A stretch of DNA of 53,916 nt. It comes from Rugamonas sp. A1-17 (lineage in GTDB: Bacteria; Pseudomonadota; Gammaproteobacteria; Burkholderiales; Burkholderiaceae_D). The stretch is from NCBI GenBank assembly GCA_025548565.1, contig JAJLPB010000024.1, positions 1 to 53,916 of the forward strand, in the 5' to 3' direction. The stretch's first letter is position 1. Each line of letters opens with the position of its first letter. The notes under the pieces were generated by a model. It was not told where the DNA came from and searched no databases. It was given only the letters and a program-made list of their open reading frames with translations. This document shows, one piece after another, positions 1 to 8,306 of the stretch. A program made the translations under genes and the position numbers.

Positions 1-175
1 AATTAGGCTGTGGGGTGGAATAAAAATCTCGTTCCGCTGCCGCGCCTTCGGTCGACGTCAAATACGGAGCACGGCCCTTGGGGTACACGTACACCTGAGT
101 CTTCAGTCCGGTACGCCGCGCCTCAAACGCGCGTTGAACCGACTGCGGTATATAGTGCTGCTTTCGTCCAGCCAA
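1..175 (-). CDS. DUF4238-like protein, N-terminal part (runs off window)
   Basis: Read leftward from a TTG at 175, the frame stays open to the window edge and begins with a K-Q-H-Y-I-P-Q motif, followed by a V-Y-V-Y-P stretch and an A-A-E-R-D-F-Y-S segment. This order is typical of the N-terminus of DUF4238 proteins, a family of unknown function common on mobile islands. A GGGAGAGG run just upstream of the TTG is a good ribosome binding site. The frame also stays open upstream, so an earlier start is possible. Only about 58 residues are visible. It lies on the same strand as the gin operon and beyond ginD, where a GInt would carry cargo. Confidence 0.5.
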   Translation of the reverse strand, partial: MAGRKQHYIPQSVQRAFEARRTGLKTQVYVYPKGRAPYLTSTEGAAAERDFYSTPQPN

Positions 176-564
176 TCGCCTCTCCCACGCTGTCCTGCAT
201 GCAAATGCTTCGACCAAAATAAGACCGGGCAAATCATCAGGAAATTGACACTCCGCATCGATGCCGCATCAGCGGCGGAAACGTTTCAAGTATCTGATCA
301 TACCTCGTGCTGCTCCTGCTGCGACGTAAAGCAGGTATGTCATGGATAAAAGTTCGACCAGATTTACCTGCCACTGGAAGCAGGCGGCATACAGCGTCAT
401 CGCGCAATGCGGCCATGAGCCGCATCTCGATCGAATCTTTATATCGAGCGTGTCGCAGCAGTCGCAGCATATTTGAATTTATGCGAGCCCTGTTCATGAG
501 ATGGGATGTTGGATTTTGTCGACATTCCCAACGCCGATGCCTTCAGCAACATGTCTCAGGAGCT
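176..564. other. Intergenic stretch between ginD and the DUF4238-like gene
   Basis: About 390 bases without a convincing gene. An 86-codon leftward frame at 237-497 is arginine-rich, has no visible ribosome binding site and no recognisable motif, so I do not call it. I see no strong terminator hairpin. Confidence 0.4.
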
Positions 565-987
565 TTACTTTGTCAGGTTCCTGTTGTTGGGCAATAGCGG
601 CTGCAGAAGCAGGTCAACGTCCCACCCTTTTGCGCTCGCATTGGCAACCACCCTACACAATTGCTCAATTTGATGGTCGAGAGCGGCCTGAAGCGCGGCA
701 TTCTGCCGTTCCAATTCGATGATCCGTTCAGCCTGATTTTTTCGTTGGGTTTTAAGTGACACGGTCCCGGAAGCCTCGAGCTGCATTTGGATCGCGAGGT
801 GGATCTTTTCCTTGCGGGCTGGGGTGTGCAAGGTCGACCGGCTGTTTAGTCTCAGCCTAGCAGTAAGGGCAGGGAACGAAATCGGTGACTTTGCAATCCC
901 GTCGGCCAGCATCGATGTAAGTTCTTGATCGAGGAGCAGGTCTAAAGCCGAGCCTTTTGGCGGGATTCGGTGCTTTTGTGCCGCCAT
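565..987 (-). CDS. ginD: GinD-like small helical protein of the recombinase operon
   Basis: This 140-residue protein is the last gene of the recombinase operon; its ATG overlaps the ginC stop codon (TGATG). The middle contains a predicted amphipathic or coiled-coil stretch (I-I-E-L-E-R-Q-N-A-A-L-Q-A-A-L-D). Small helical proteins that follow three integrases are characteristic of GInt islands, where GinD is described as essential for integration and excision (established for the family). They also resemble the DUF6262/TnpC partner of Tn554-type recombinases. It probably helps the recombinases bind DNA. The gene appears intact, but the IS upstream in ginC may reduce its transcription. Confidence 0.7.
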   Translation of the reverse strand: MAAQKHRIPPKGSALDLLLDQELTSMLADGIAKSPISFPALTARLRLNSRSTLHTPARKEKIHLAIQMQLEASGTVSLKTQRKNQAERIIELERQNAALQAALDHQIEQLCRVVANASAKGWDVDLLLQPLLPNNRNLTK

Positions 988-2097
988 CAGACCGAGCTTC
1001 CGCGTCTTGTTTTGGCGGGCTCCGTGGCGCCTTTGGCGCCGGGGAAAACCTGTATCGGAATGGTCTTCGTTACCCGCTCGCCGATCGCGATGGCTTTACG
1101 GATGCCTGCAATTTTTCGTCTTTGCTCTTCCACCCATTTATCAGCACCAGCTTCACAGTCTAATTCAGCCTCCATTTTCTTCAACACCTGCAGGTTGAGC
1201 TCAAGCAGCTTTTCCAAGTTCTCGGCTTCTTTTTCATCGCCTGTCCGGTGTAGATGTCCGCAGTTATCGAAGCACTGGAGGTGCTTGGGGCATGGTTCAC
1301 GCGAAAAGTCGTTCGTGCAGATTCCCCATAAGGTGACATGTACCCCACCCGCATGCGTCTCCAAGAAATCAGCAGCCTCGACTGCGTTGCGCGAGGCCAG
1401 GTCGTGATAAGTGTCGGCGAGCGCTCCACGAATCGTGCCGTCAATGATGCCGGCTTGAAGGTACTTTACCTTCTCATGATAGGACTGGAATTCAACGAAG
1501 GCTGAGTGAAAGGCCAGCTCGGAATCCAAGGCTACATGCTGGTAGTAGCTATTTTGACGTACGTCCTTCCGTCCCATTGCCAATGCCTGCTGAATCTCTG
1601 TCATGCCGCCTAGCTTATATAAGGTGTTCCGCCAGTGCCTGGACTGATGTGTGCGCAATGATATCCGGCTACCATCGGCCTCGGTCAGGTTCCGACGATC
1701 AAAAATCGATTGAGCAACTGTGTTTCCAAGGGCGCCACTGATATCGGCAAAGGAAACGAGTGTGGGCAAGAGATAGTTTGCAGACTCGTCACGTTCCTTG
1801 AACCTGAAATATCCAGTGAAAGCAATGCATAAGCACTGGTGGAGTGACAGGAATACTTTACCCTCTTTTTGGAGGGCGACCGGTGTTGGCCGCCTTCGGA
1901 GGAAGGCTGTCTCAATATCTCCTGCAAGGTATTCTGAATTCCCCGGTACCACGCGAGCAGGTTTAACGCCAAGTTCTTTGAGGCGGCGGTCTAAATTATA
2001 GGCTTGTGCGGCCCCTACATATTGGTGCACAAAAGAACGTGACACGATCGTTTGTGGGGAGATGTCCCACAACCGCCCTGGGTTCTCATGTTGCCAG
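987..2097 (-). pseudogene. ginC: ginC, C-terminal part (tyrosine recombinase, split by IS3)
   Basis: This is the 3' portion of the third recombinase. It starts in native sequence at Q-H-E-N-P-G-R-L, directly after the IS, and holds the second half of the catalytic core: an H-Q-S-R-H-W-R box (His-x-x-Arg) and a Y-Y-Q-H-V segment with the likely nucleophile tyrosine. The C-terminus has cysteines and histidines (C-P-K-H-L-Q-C-F-D-N-C-G-H-L-H) that could bind zinc, then a coiled-coil tail. A spurious start inside the IS (GTG at 2123) could give a fragment without the first catalytic arginine, which should be inactive as a recombinase. Joined to 3328-4218 after removal of the IS, the frame gives about 665 residues. 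Confidence 0.8.
2094..2097. repeat. Target-site duplication CCAG, left copy
   Basis: CCAG at 2094-2097 immediately precedes the IS3-family left end (TGAGCTGC...), and the same four bases follow the right end at 3328-3331. A 4-bp duplication fits IS3-family (IS407-like) insertion. Confidence 0.85.
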
Positions 2098-2170
2098 TGA
2101 GCTGCTTTGGAAAAGCTGGGCACTTTAAATCGTAAGTCTGGTCAAATTTCTCAACAGGAGGAACTTGATC

Positions 2171-2449
2171 ATGAAACGCAAACATCACCCGGCGGAGCAG
2201 ATTGTCTCCGTGCTCAGGCAGGCCGAGATGGGCATGCCTGTCGCCGACATCATCCGGCAGCTCGGCATTTCCGAACAAACTTTTTATCGCTGGAAGAAGC
2301 AGTACGGGGGCATGCAGTCCGAAGGTGTGCGCGAGCTCAAGATTTTGCAGGAAGAGAACACGCGCCTGAAGAAGCTGGTGGCCGAGCTGAGCCTCGATAA
2401 GGTAATACTCCAGGACGTCGCGTCAAAAAAGTGGGGCGGCCCGCGCTGA
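2171..2449 (+). CDS. IS3-family transposase OrfA
   Basis: This 92-residue DNA-binding subunit begins M-K-R-K-H-H-P-A-E-Q-I and has a helix-turn-helix (D-I-I-R-Q-L-G-I-S-E-Q-T-F-Y-R-W), followed by a leucine-zipper-like helix (L-Q-E-E-N-T-R-L-K-K-L). It binds the IS ends and pairs with OrfB. The ATG at 2171 is preceded by AGGAGG and is preferred over the TTG at 2165. Its 3' end overlaps orfB by 19 bases. The A6G tract at 2425-2431 is a standard -1 frameshift signal that would give the OrfAB transposase. Confidence 0.9.
   Translation: MKRKHHPAEQIVSVLRQAEMGMPVADIIRQLGISEQTFYRWKKQYGGMQSEGVRELKILQEENTRLKKLVAELSLDKVILQDVASKKWGGPR
2425..2431 (+). promoter_or_regulatory. A6G slippery site for programmed -1 frameshifting
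   Basis: AAAAAAG near the end of orfA, within the orfA/orfB overlap. IS3-family elements use this heptamer to make the OrfAB fusion. Confidence 0.75.
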
Positions 2450-3279
2450 AACGTGACGTGGTGGAATACATCATCGCTCACTATGGTCTGAAGTTGGCGC
2501 GGGCCTGTCGCCTGATCAAGCAAGCATCAAGTACGCAATACAGGAAGAGTACAAAAGATCCGAAACTCGGGTTGCGACAGCGCTTGCGCGAGCTCGCCCA
2601 AGTGCGCGTGCGCTGGGGCTATCGGCGCTTGCATGTGCTGCTTAAGCGGGAAGGCTTCCAGCTGGGGCTGAACCAAACCTATCGCTGGTACTGCTTGGAA
2701 CAGCTGCAATTACGCGCCTGGCGCAAGAAACGGCGCAAAATGGCCGTCTGCCGGGAGGCCCGCATGCAACCTCGTCGCGCCAACGACGCGTGGAGCATGG
2801 ACTTCGTCGCCGACCAACTCGCTGACGGCACGAAAATCCGGCTGCTGACGATCATCGACATCTACAGTCGGGAGGCGTTAGCCATTGTGGCAGGCCACAG
2901 TCTACGTGGTGAGCATGTAGTGGCGGCACTCTCTCGCCTCATCGCACAGCGGCCCGCGCCAAAATGCCTGTTCGTCGACAATGGCAGTGAATTTACCGGA
3001 CAGAAGCTCGACCTGTGGGCTTACCGCCACCACACCAAGATCGACTTCAGCAGGCCCGGCAAGCCGACGGACAACTGCTTCATCGAGACGTTCAACGGAT
3101 CGCTGCGCGATGAATGTCTCAACGTCCACTGGTTCGCTTCTCTGGACGAGGTCCAGACGGTCGTGGAGGCCTGGCGAGTGGACTACAATGAGAATCGGCC
3201 TCACATGGCTCTCAAAGACCAAACACCAGCGTCCTTCGCTCGGGACTCGGCCCTGAAACCGCTCGAAACAGGCCACTAG
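2431..3279 (+). CDS. IS3-family transposase OrfB (DDE integrase core)
   Basis: This 282-residue catalytic subunit has an N-terminal HTH_21-type region (R-V-R-W-G-Y-R-R-L-H-V-L-L) followed by the rve integrase core. The DDE triad is visible: Asp in S-M-D-F-V, Asp in F-V-D-N-G-S-E-F, and Glu in C-F-I-E-T-F-N-G-S-L-R-D-E-C. It is expected to be translated mainly as the OrfAB fusion after frameshifting at 2425-2431. Its length is normal for the family and it has no internal stop. Confidence 0.92.
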   Translation: MGRPALKRDVVEYIIAHYGLKLARACRLIKQASSTQYRKSTKDPKLGLRQRLRELAQVRVRWGYRRLHVLLKREGFQLGLNQTYRWYCLEQLQLRAWRKKRRKMAVCREARMQPRRANDAWSMDFVADQLADGTKIRLLTIIDIYSREALAIVAGHSLRGEHVVAALSRLIAQRPAPKCLFVDNGSEFTGQKLDLWAYRHHTKIDFSRPGKPTDNCFIETFNGSLRDECLNVHWFASLDEVQTVVEAWRVDYNENRPHMALKDQTPASFARDSALKPLETGH

Positions 3280-3327
3280 CCGACCAGATTAGCGACCATA
3301 AAGTCTCCAGTAAATCCAAGCGGATCA

Positions 3328-3331
3328 CCAG
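3328..3331. repeat. Target-site duplication CCAG, right copy
   Basis: Second copy of the 4-bp duplication, directly after the IS right end. Removing the IS and one copy rejoins the ginC frame through Ala-Ala-Trp-Gln-His-Glu-Asn-Pro. Confidence 0.85.
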
Positions 3332-4218
3332 GCCGCAGTCTCGCGCGCTTTCCTAGTCAGGAAAATCAGGCGATCGACGGCGCGCTTGGCCAATGGCACG
3401 TCGGAGTCTGCCAGCCAGTGAATACTAGGCTCGAATCCCTTTTCTGGGAAATAGCGGATGCCGCATTCGATGTAAGTAGAATTTTCGCCAGTCTCGACTA
3501 TCACTGCGTTCTGATCATCGCGGACGTCCCGCTCAACCCAACAGTCGAGCGGAATAAGCAGGGATTCATTGATTCTTGATCCCAGTGCAATATGCAGGTC
3601 AATGATCCGCAGTAGAATTTCCTCTCTGTCGTTGATCGGACTGTTCGTACACTGCGCATACGCAACCATTGCTTCCTTACTTGGTAGCTTCGAGGGCATA
3701 GCTTCCCGCTCTAGCTTCGGGTCATGGCGCAGACGTGGCGCCGGTGGCTCCACCTGACAGACAAACGCGATCGGCAGTTTGGTCAACCTGTGCTTGTCAA
3801 TGACAGTTCCTATGACTTGAAGGCAGTTTGCCGCATCATAGAGGTTCTTGTACTCTCGCCGTTTCAGTCCCTCCACGACTTCGTGAAAATGGCCGTTTGT
3901 AAGGATCGCAGGATCTGCGCAGTCGGCCTTAGAAAGAGAATCGTATAGGCGCCTGATTCCGATCAGATAAGCAGTTAAGGCTGCATACTTTGGGCGCTTT
4001 TGCTGGTAAATGGCAAGGAACAGTGCCTTTGCAAAATCGCTGAAGGGGTGGGGTAGGGGAGTCACCGTATCCAGAATCGTGAAGGGAAATTGGCGGGACT
4101 TCTGCCCTCGAGCTTCAAGCCAGGAATCGGCGCTCCAACGGGAATCTTCCCATTGCCCAGGAATTTTCAGCGCCTGAAAGTATTGACGCTGGCGCGCTAC
4201 GAAGTCATCTATAATCAA
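3328..4218 (-). pseudogene. ginC: ginC, N-terminal part (tyrosine recombinase, split by IS3)
   Basis: This is the first 297 residues of the third recombinase. The start overlaps the ginB stop by 4 bases (ATGA), as in an intact gin operon. The catalytic first arginine lies in L-G-S-R-I-N-E-S-L-L-I-P. The frame runs to A-R-E-T-A-A-W and is then stopped by the IS terminal TGA. The remaining His-x-x-Arg and Tyr boxes are on the other side of the IS at 987-2097, so this fragment cannot catalyse strand exchange by itself. Confidence 0.85.
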
Positions 4219-5708
4219 AGTGTCCCCCGACCATGCGCCTCGCAGCGCGCCAAAATATCGCTCGCATGTTCGATAGTTTTCTCCAGCTGGAGGACGACTT
4301 TGTTTTCGCCCAGGTCAAGAGACTGATCAAGCATGAGTTGCACCTCGCTACGCAAGGCGGCGACCACGTTGCCGTGTTCGCCATCGATAAAAGGTTGGAA
4401 TTTTCTGCACGTGTAGCAGGAATAAATGGGATTTTTAGCGCATGCGGTATCTGTCTCCAGCCCACAGGTCCCAATGTTGCCGATGTACCTCGTAGCGACC
4501 ATTCCACGAACAATTTTGGTGGGATCGTCTGCTTCTTTGCGATGGATGAGAGCTCCTGTCATGAGGCTCATTAGCTCCTTATAAGTCGCGTTTTTCCCGA
4601 GTGCCCTGGCCTTAATTTTGGCTATTGCAGGGGTGGCAGCGACGTAGTGTCGAGCAGCAACCTTTGTTGTGTGGTCCAACATATCCGAGATCAAATCACC
4701 AGGTGTACCTTGGTCTGCCAGCTTCTGGGCCATGTTATGGCGAAGGAATGTGCTTGAACATGAATCGAGTTGGGCTTTCTCGCATATCTGGACGATCGCG
4801 TTTCGTACCATCCCTGGCGATACGCGCCTGTTGCGCACATCGACGAAGATAGGTCGCTCCCCGGGCTGTTGACCAAAATGTTCTTCCTTCAGCAAAATAA
4901 GTTGTTGAATCTTCTTTGCAAGGCGCTCGGACACAACGCGATTTCTATATGAGCTTTGGTAAGTGCGCTGCTTAAGCCGAATCAATGACAAGTGAAAATA
5001 CCTTACGCCACTTGGTCCCTGCACCTCCTTTAGGTTGCGTTCCTCAACTCCTGCCACCTGCTCCGCACGCAGACCTAGCTCCCAGTTTAGGTGTGCCATG
5101 ACGTTGTCACGGAGGGCGAAGTAGTTCGATTCGTCGCCCGCGTCGTCCAATGCTGCAATAAATGCACTCTCCTCCGCCGCTGAAAACACGTTTTCCCGAA
5201 ATTTTACTGATCGATACGTCTCGTACTCAGGCGCTGCAAAATCGTCCAGAAGGGACGATATCTCGCGAGTGAAACCTGCGATTTTCTTTAACGCCGCCCA
5301 GCGATAAAAGATACGGAAAGTAAGGAACACATCCCTTTGGGATTGAAAGGCGCCCAGGATCGCAGTGCAAGTTTCAGCTGACCATGGGAAAGGATACTGC
5401 TCCAACACCTCCTGCTTACTCATTAAGAGATTGAAGTTGCCGTTTGCGGTCGAGGGCGAATTGGACGCGAGCCGATGCCAGATGAAGCGACGCATGGCAT
5501 TTTCAATTTTGGGATGAAGCCTGCACCTCCGCCAATCGATTGCACAGTAGCGCTCATGTAGCCACTGGTTGCTACTCGTATCGACAAAAATGTTGTCTTC
5601 GGCGAAGCGGGTTCGAATACGGACTTTGGGAGGAACCCCAACAAAATTACTGGCGCTCTCAGAGTCTAGGGAGTCCGTTCCGAGTATTTCAATAAATCGT
5701 TGCTTCAT
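4215..5708 (-). CDS. ginB: GinB-like tyrosine recombinase
   Basis: This 497-residue protein is the second of three tandem tyrosine recombinases. Core motifs are an Arg in L-G-L-R-A-E-Q-V, an Arg-His in F-L-R-H-N-M-A, and L-D-H-T-T followed by A-R-H-Y-V with the likely nucleophile tyrosine. A cysteine-rich C-terminal segment (T-C-G-L-E-T-D-T-A-C-A-K-N-P, then C-Y-T-C-R-K-F) suggests a zinc-binding element, as in Tn554-type TnpB relatives. It overlaps ginA and ginC by 4 bases each (ATGA), indicating translational coupling. In GInts all three recombinases and GinD are reported to be required for integration and excision. Confidence 0.85.
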   Translation of the reverse strand: MKQRFIEILGTDSLDSESASNFVGVPPKVRIRTRFAEDNIFVDTSSNQWLHERYCAIDWRRCRLHPKIENAMRRFIWHRLASNSPSTANGNFNLLMSKQEVLEQYPFPWSAETCTAILGAFQSQRDVFLTFRIFYRWAALKKIAGFTREISSLLDDFAAPEYETYRSVKFRENVFSAAEESAFIAALDDAGDESNYFALRDNVMAHLNWELGLRAEQVAGVEERNLKEVQGPSGVRYFHLSLIRLKQRTYQSSYRNRVVSERLAKKIQQLILLKEEHFGQQPGERPIFVDVRNRRVSPGMVRNAIVQICEKAQLDSCSSTFLRHNMAQKLADQGTPGDLISDMLDHTTKVAARHYVAATPAIAKIKARALGKNATYKELMSLMTGALIHRKEADDPTKIVRGMVATRYIGNIGTCGLETDTACAKNPIYSCYTCRKFQPFIDGEHGNVVAALRSEVQLMLDQSLDLGENKVVLQLEKTIEHASDILARCEAHGRGTL

Positions 5709-6949
5709 TTCGCTGGCTCCGTGTCATTGGCGTCGTCCCAAGCTGCATTGACGCGGGCTTGGTTCTGTTGATTTGCCTGGCTGGCAATCCATTTGGCCGC
5801 ATAACGCTGCGGCATTTTTGAATTAAGCTGCCACCCGCATAGATAACGCAACTCATCGGTAGCGCGTTCAAGTTCAACTTTGGTTCTTTCAACTCGCCAA
5901 TCGAGATAGCTGTTGCAAAAGGTGTTGCGCAACAGGTGAGGATGCAGTTGGGTGTCTGTGTGCTTAAAGGCAGCTCCGCGCATGACCGAAAACACGCTAT
6001 TGAGTGCTGAAAGTGAAAGGGGAGTGCCGCGTTCGGAAGTAAAGAGAAATTGGTGGGGTAGCCGGGTGCGTTTACCGTCTCGAATCGGACGGCGTTCCAT
6101 CTGGATGTATTTTTCCAGATCCAGAAAGAGGGCTTCACTAATGCCCACAGTGCGCGGCAGCGTTTTCTGCGCTGGAGGAATGGCCCGCGTCTCAGAAGGA
6201 TCATCCGGCATGCGGCGCAAAGTAACGTAAAATTTTTCGCCGTCCTCCACTAAATCTGTGGTCTTTAGCTTAAGCAGCTCTCCACGGCGCGGACCGGCCT
6301 CAGCGAAAAGCCTGAAGATCAGCCAGTTGCGAACCCGTGCATTGCGCCGAAACGGGTTGTCGGAAGCACTTGGATGCAGCATGAGGAGAAGCGCATGCAA
6401 GTCCTGATCGTCCAATCCCTTCACTTCTGCGACTGAAATCCCACCGAGGTACAGTGCATCAAAATTAGATCGAATGCGGTCTTTTAATGCCAGCACGCGC
6501 TCATCCAAAGATGTCGCTGAGACATCCGTAAGATATCGTTCGGCAGCCCATGTTAGGAACAATTGAACGGTTTGGAGATAGCCATTAAAGCTCGCAGGGT
6601 GAAGCCAATCAGCACCGTCGTCTGATCGAGTGTTTCCAATCCTACCCGCGATTTTTGTAGTGACACGCCCGGTTCGCAGCCAGAATCCAAAATGCTCGAG
6701 CTTGTCGATGACCAGGTTTAGCCGGCCGCTTGTGGCGAGCTCGTCGAAGTCGCAGCCAATTTCATGATACGCCCATTGATAGAACCATTTAAAGATCTGT
6801 GCGTCCCGACGCAAAGTGCTGACCGCGCGGTGCCGGCGGCGCAAGACCGTATAGATCAGAGGCAGTGCAGCTGGAGTTTGGTGAGGCGTCCTACAAAGCA
6901 GCGGAAGAACTTCGCCATGGCTGAAACGGCAGTTACGGACTTCAAACAT
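5705..6949 (-). CDS. ginA: GinA-like tyrosine recombinase
   Basis: First gene of the recombinase operon. The chosen ATG at 6949 gives about 414 residues beginning M-F-E-V-R-N-C; a longer frame to 7006 lacks support. Catalytic residues are visible: Arg in A-G-P-R-R-G-E-L-L-K-L, the H-P-H-L-L-R box, and Tyr in M-P-Q-R-Y-A-A-K-W. The N-terminal part carries a core-binding (SAM-like) domain (R-R-D-A-Q-I-F-K-W-F-Y-Q-W). In described GInts ginA lies next to the 5' end of the island, so an island boundary is expected within a few hundred bases to the right of 6949. Confidence 0.85.
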   Translation of the reverse strand: MFEVRNCRFSHGEVLPLLCRTPHQTPAALPLIYTVLRRRHRAVSTLRRDAQIFKWFYQWAYHEIGCDFDELATSGRLNLVIDKLEHFGFWLRTGRVTTKIAGRIGNTRSDDGADWLHPASFNGYLQTVQLFLTWAAERYLTDVSATSLDERVLALKDRIRSNFDALYLGGISVAEVKGLDDQDLHALLLMLHPSASDNPFRRNARVRNWLIFRLFAEAGPRRGELLKLKTTDLVEDGEKFYVTLRRMPDDPSETRAIPPAQKTLPRTVGISEALFLDLEKYIQMERRPIRDGKRTRLPHQFLFTSERGTPLSLSALNSVFSVMRGAAFKHTDTQLHPHLLRNTFCNSYLDWRVERTKVELERATDELRYLCGWQLNSKMPQRYAAKWIASQANQQNQARVNAAWDDANDTEPAK

Positions 6950-7325
6950 TAGTAAGAAAAATAGTTGCGATGATGTAAGGCTACTCGGAACATAGGTCGC
7001 TAACAAGATCGATTCAATACCATGAACAATCTAGACATGGGATGATTGTGCTCTATTTCAGGTGCTCTACGGCCGCGTCGAGGCATTCGGATGGGTTGGG
7101 AAAGGGCAAATTACAGAGGCAATTCAGCTACAAACGGACGTAAGAGGTGGCTGAAGATGTTTCATGCCTCTTGTGACATTTCGAGAGAATCTAAGGCATG
7201 AATATACTTCAAAATCCGAGAAGTAGGATTAGTCCTACAAAACCGTATTTTCCTCAAACTTGATACATTCGGAGCGAATCCAGGTGGTAGAGTTTTCGCT
7301 CCATTTGCCAACATGGATTCCCGAA
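6950..7325. promoter_or_regulatory. Divergent regulatory region, possible GInt 5' end
   Basis: This 376-base region separates the leftward gin operon from the rightward TIR/caspase cluster. It should hold both promoters and, if the island is arranged like known GInts, the 5' attachment end. It contains the inverted repeat at 7223-7238. I could not identify an attachment core because the opposite island end is outside the window. Confidence 0.45.
7223..7238. promoter_or_regulatory. 16-bp inverted repeat, candidate operator
   Basis: GTAGGATTAGTCCTAC has perfect 6-bp arms. It differs by one base from a site at 31464-31479 upstream of the protease operon, and the spacing resembles RcsB/NarL-type (LuxR-family) operators. 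It lies 88 bases before the TIR start. Confidence 0.55.
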
Positions 7326-7820
7326 ATGAAAGTTTTTATTTCTCATAAGCGCGAGGATAGCGAAAAGGCGCGGGCGATCGCGAGCCGCCTCCAGCAACTG
7401 CATCGTATAGATAGCTACCTCGATGTGATTGATCCTCTTATTGGGACTCACGATGGCCCTGCATTAGCAGAGCACGTGCAGAAACAGATGGATACGTGCG
7501 ATAGCCTGCTCGCCGTAGTATCTGCTGCGACGGTAAATTCACAGTGGGTGCCTTGGGAAATCGGAATCGCGACTGAGAAGCGGTTCCCGTTGGCGACTTA
7601 TACGAATACAGCTATGCCGCTACCGGAATTTTTGCAGAAGTGGCCATATCTGAAGTCTGACTCAGACCTTGATAAATATGCAAAACAGGTAAATCTGATG
7701 GCCGGCAAAAATCGAACAGCTGTTTTGGCGAAGGGCTACAGCATGGACAGCTTAAATGAGTCTATGCGTACAACAACCACTGATTTTTATCGAAATCTGA
7801 AAGCGGATCTCGGAAGATAA
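7326..7820 (+). CDS. TIR-domain protein (probable NAD-processing immune sensor)
   Basis: From M-K-V-F-I-S-H-K-R-E this 164-residue protein is almost entirely one TIR domain. F-I-S-H forms the first strand, and W-V-P-W-E-I-G-I-A holds the Glu that acts as catalytic residue in NAD-cleaving TIRs. Bacterial TIR proteins of Thoeris systems make cyclic ADP-ribose isomers that switch on a partner effector. The next two genes, a TIR-like protein and a caspase, suggest the same logic here. The ATG at 7326 matches the family start, although a GTG at 7284 has a better ribosome binding site (GGAG). It opens the rightward cluster. Confidence 0.82.
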   Translation: MKVFISHKREDSEKARAIASRLQQLHRIDSYLDVIDPLIGTHDGPALAEHVQKQMDTCDSLLAVVSAATVNSQWVPWEIGIATEKRFPLATYTNTAMPLPEFLQKWPYLKSDSDLDKYAKQVNLMAGKNRTAVLAKGYSMDSLNESMRTTTTDFYRNLKADLGR

Positions 7821-7887
7821 GTTGCCAGGCTGTTCATCCCGTGGCTACAGCCACAACTCCCTAATGACCGAATAGAGGTTAGACAAC

Positions 7888-8298
7888 ATGGCTGAACCAC
7901 GTGCTTTCATCAGTTTTGACGTTGACAACAATAGTGACGAAAAAGTGCTTTTCGCCGGGCAGGCATGGCATTCAAAAACACCTTTCTCCCATGAGGATTG
8001 GTCTGCCAAATCAGCTATGCCTCAGGCTGAGTGGGAAGGCATCGTTCGTGCAAAGATCAACAAGACACACATGCTGATTGTGCTCGTCGGGCGTCATATG
8101 GCAACTGCGACAGGGGTAGTCAAAGAAATTGAAATGGCGCGGTCGCAAAATGTTCCAATTTTCGGGGTGTATGTGGACAACGCAGGTACGTCTAGCACTC
8201 TGCCTTCGGGACTGGCTCGTAACCGCGTGATCCCATGGACTTGGGATGGTATTGCAAATGCGGTTAATCAGATGATGCGCGAAGGTAAGAATGCTTAG
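7888..8298 (+). CDS. TIR-like (MTH538/ThsB-type) domain protein
   Basis: This 136-residue protein has P-R-A-F-I-S-F-D-V-D-N-N near the start and a central L-I-V-L-V-G strand, typical of the MTH538 TIR-like fold that includes Thoeris ThsB. The region after the third strand (V-V-K-E-I-E-M-A-R) holds a candidate catalytic Glu, and V-P-I-F-G-V-Y-V-D follows. GAGGT precedes the ATG. It sits 67 bases after the TIR gene and 8 bases before the caspase gene, so the three are probably one transcript. It could be a second signal-making or sensing subunit with its own trigger specificity. Confidence 0.78.
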   Translation: MAEPRAFISFDVDNNSDEKVLFAGQAWHSKTPFSHEDWSAKSAMPQAEWEGIVRAKINKTHMLIVLVGRHMATATGVVKEIEMARSQNVPIFGVYVDNAGTSSTLPSGLARNRVIPWTWDGIANAVNQMMREGKNA

Positions 8299-8306
8299 GA
8301 GGTGTC

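Larger units (their letters stand above)
2098..3327 (+). mobile_element. IS3-family insertion sequence (IS407-like), 1230 bp, inside ginC
   Basis: The ends are imperfect inverted repeats. The left end reads TGAGCTGCTTTGGA then CTGGGCACTTTA; the right end, read on the other strand, reads TGATCCGCTTGGAT then CTGGAGACTTTA. Both continue to a shared TCTGGTC. The element is flanked by CCAG on both sides. It carries overlapping orfA and orfB with an A6G slippery site, the usual IS3 arrangement. The terminal TGA of its right end supplies a stop codon that ends the upstream ginC fragment. Both frames are intact, so it may still be active. Confidence 0.9.

Noticed and set aside
237..497. 86-codon leftward frame between ginD and the DUF4238-like gene
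   Set aside because: No ribosome binding site, Arg-rich composition and no family resemblance.
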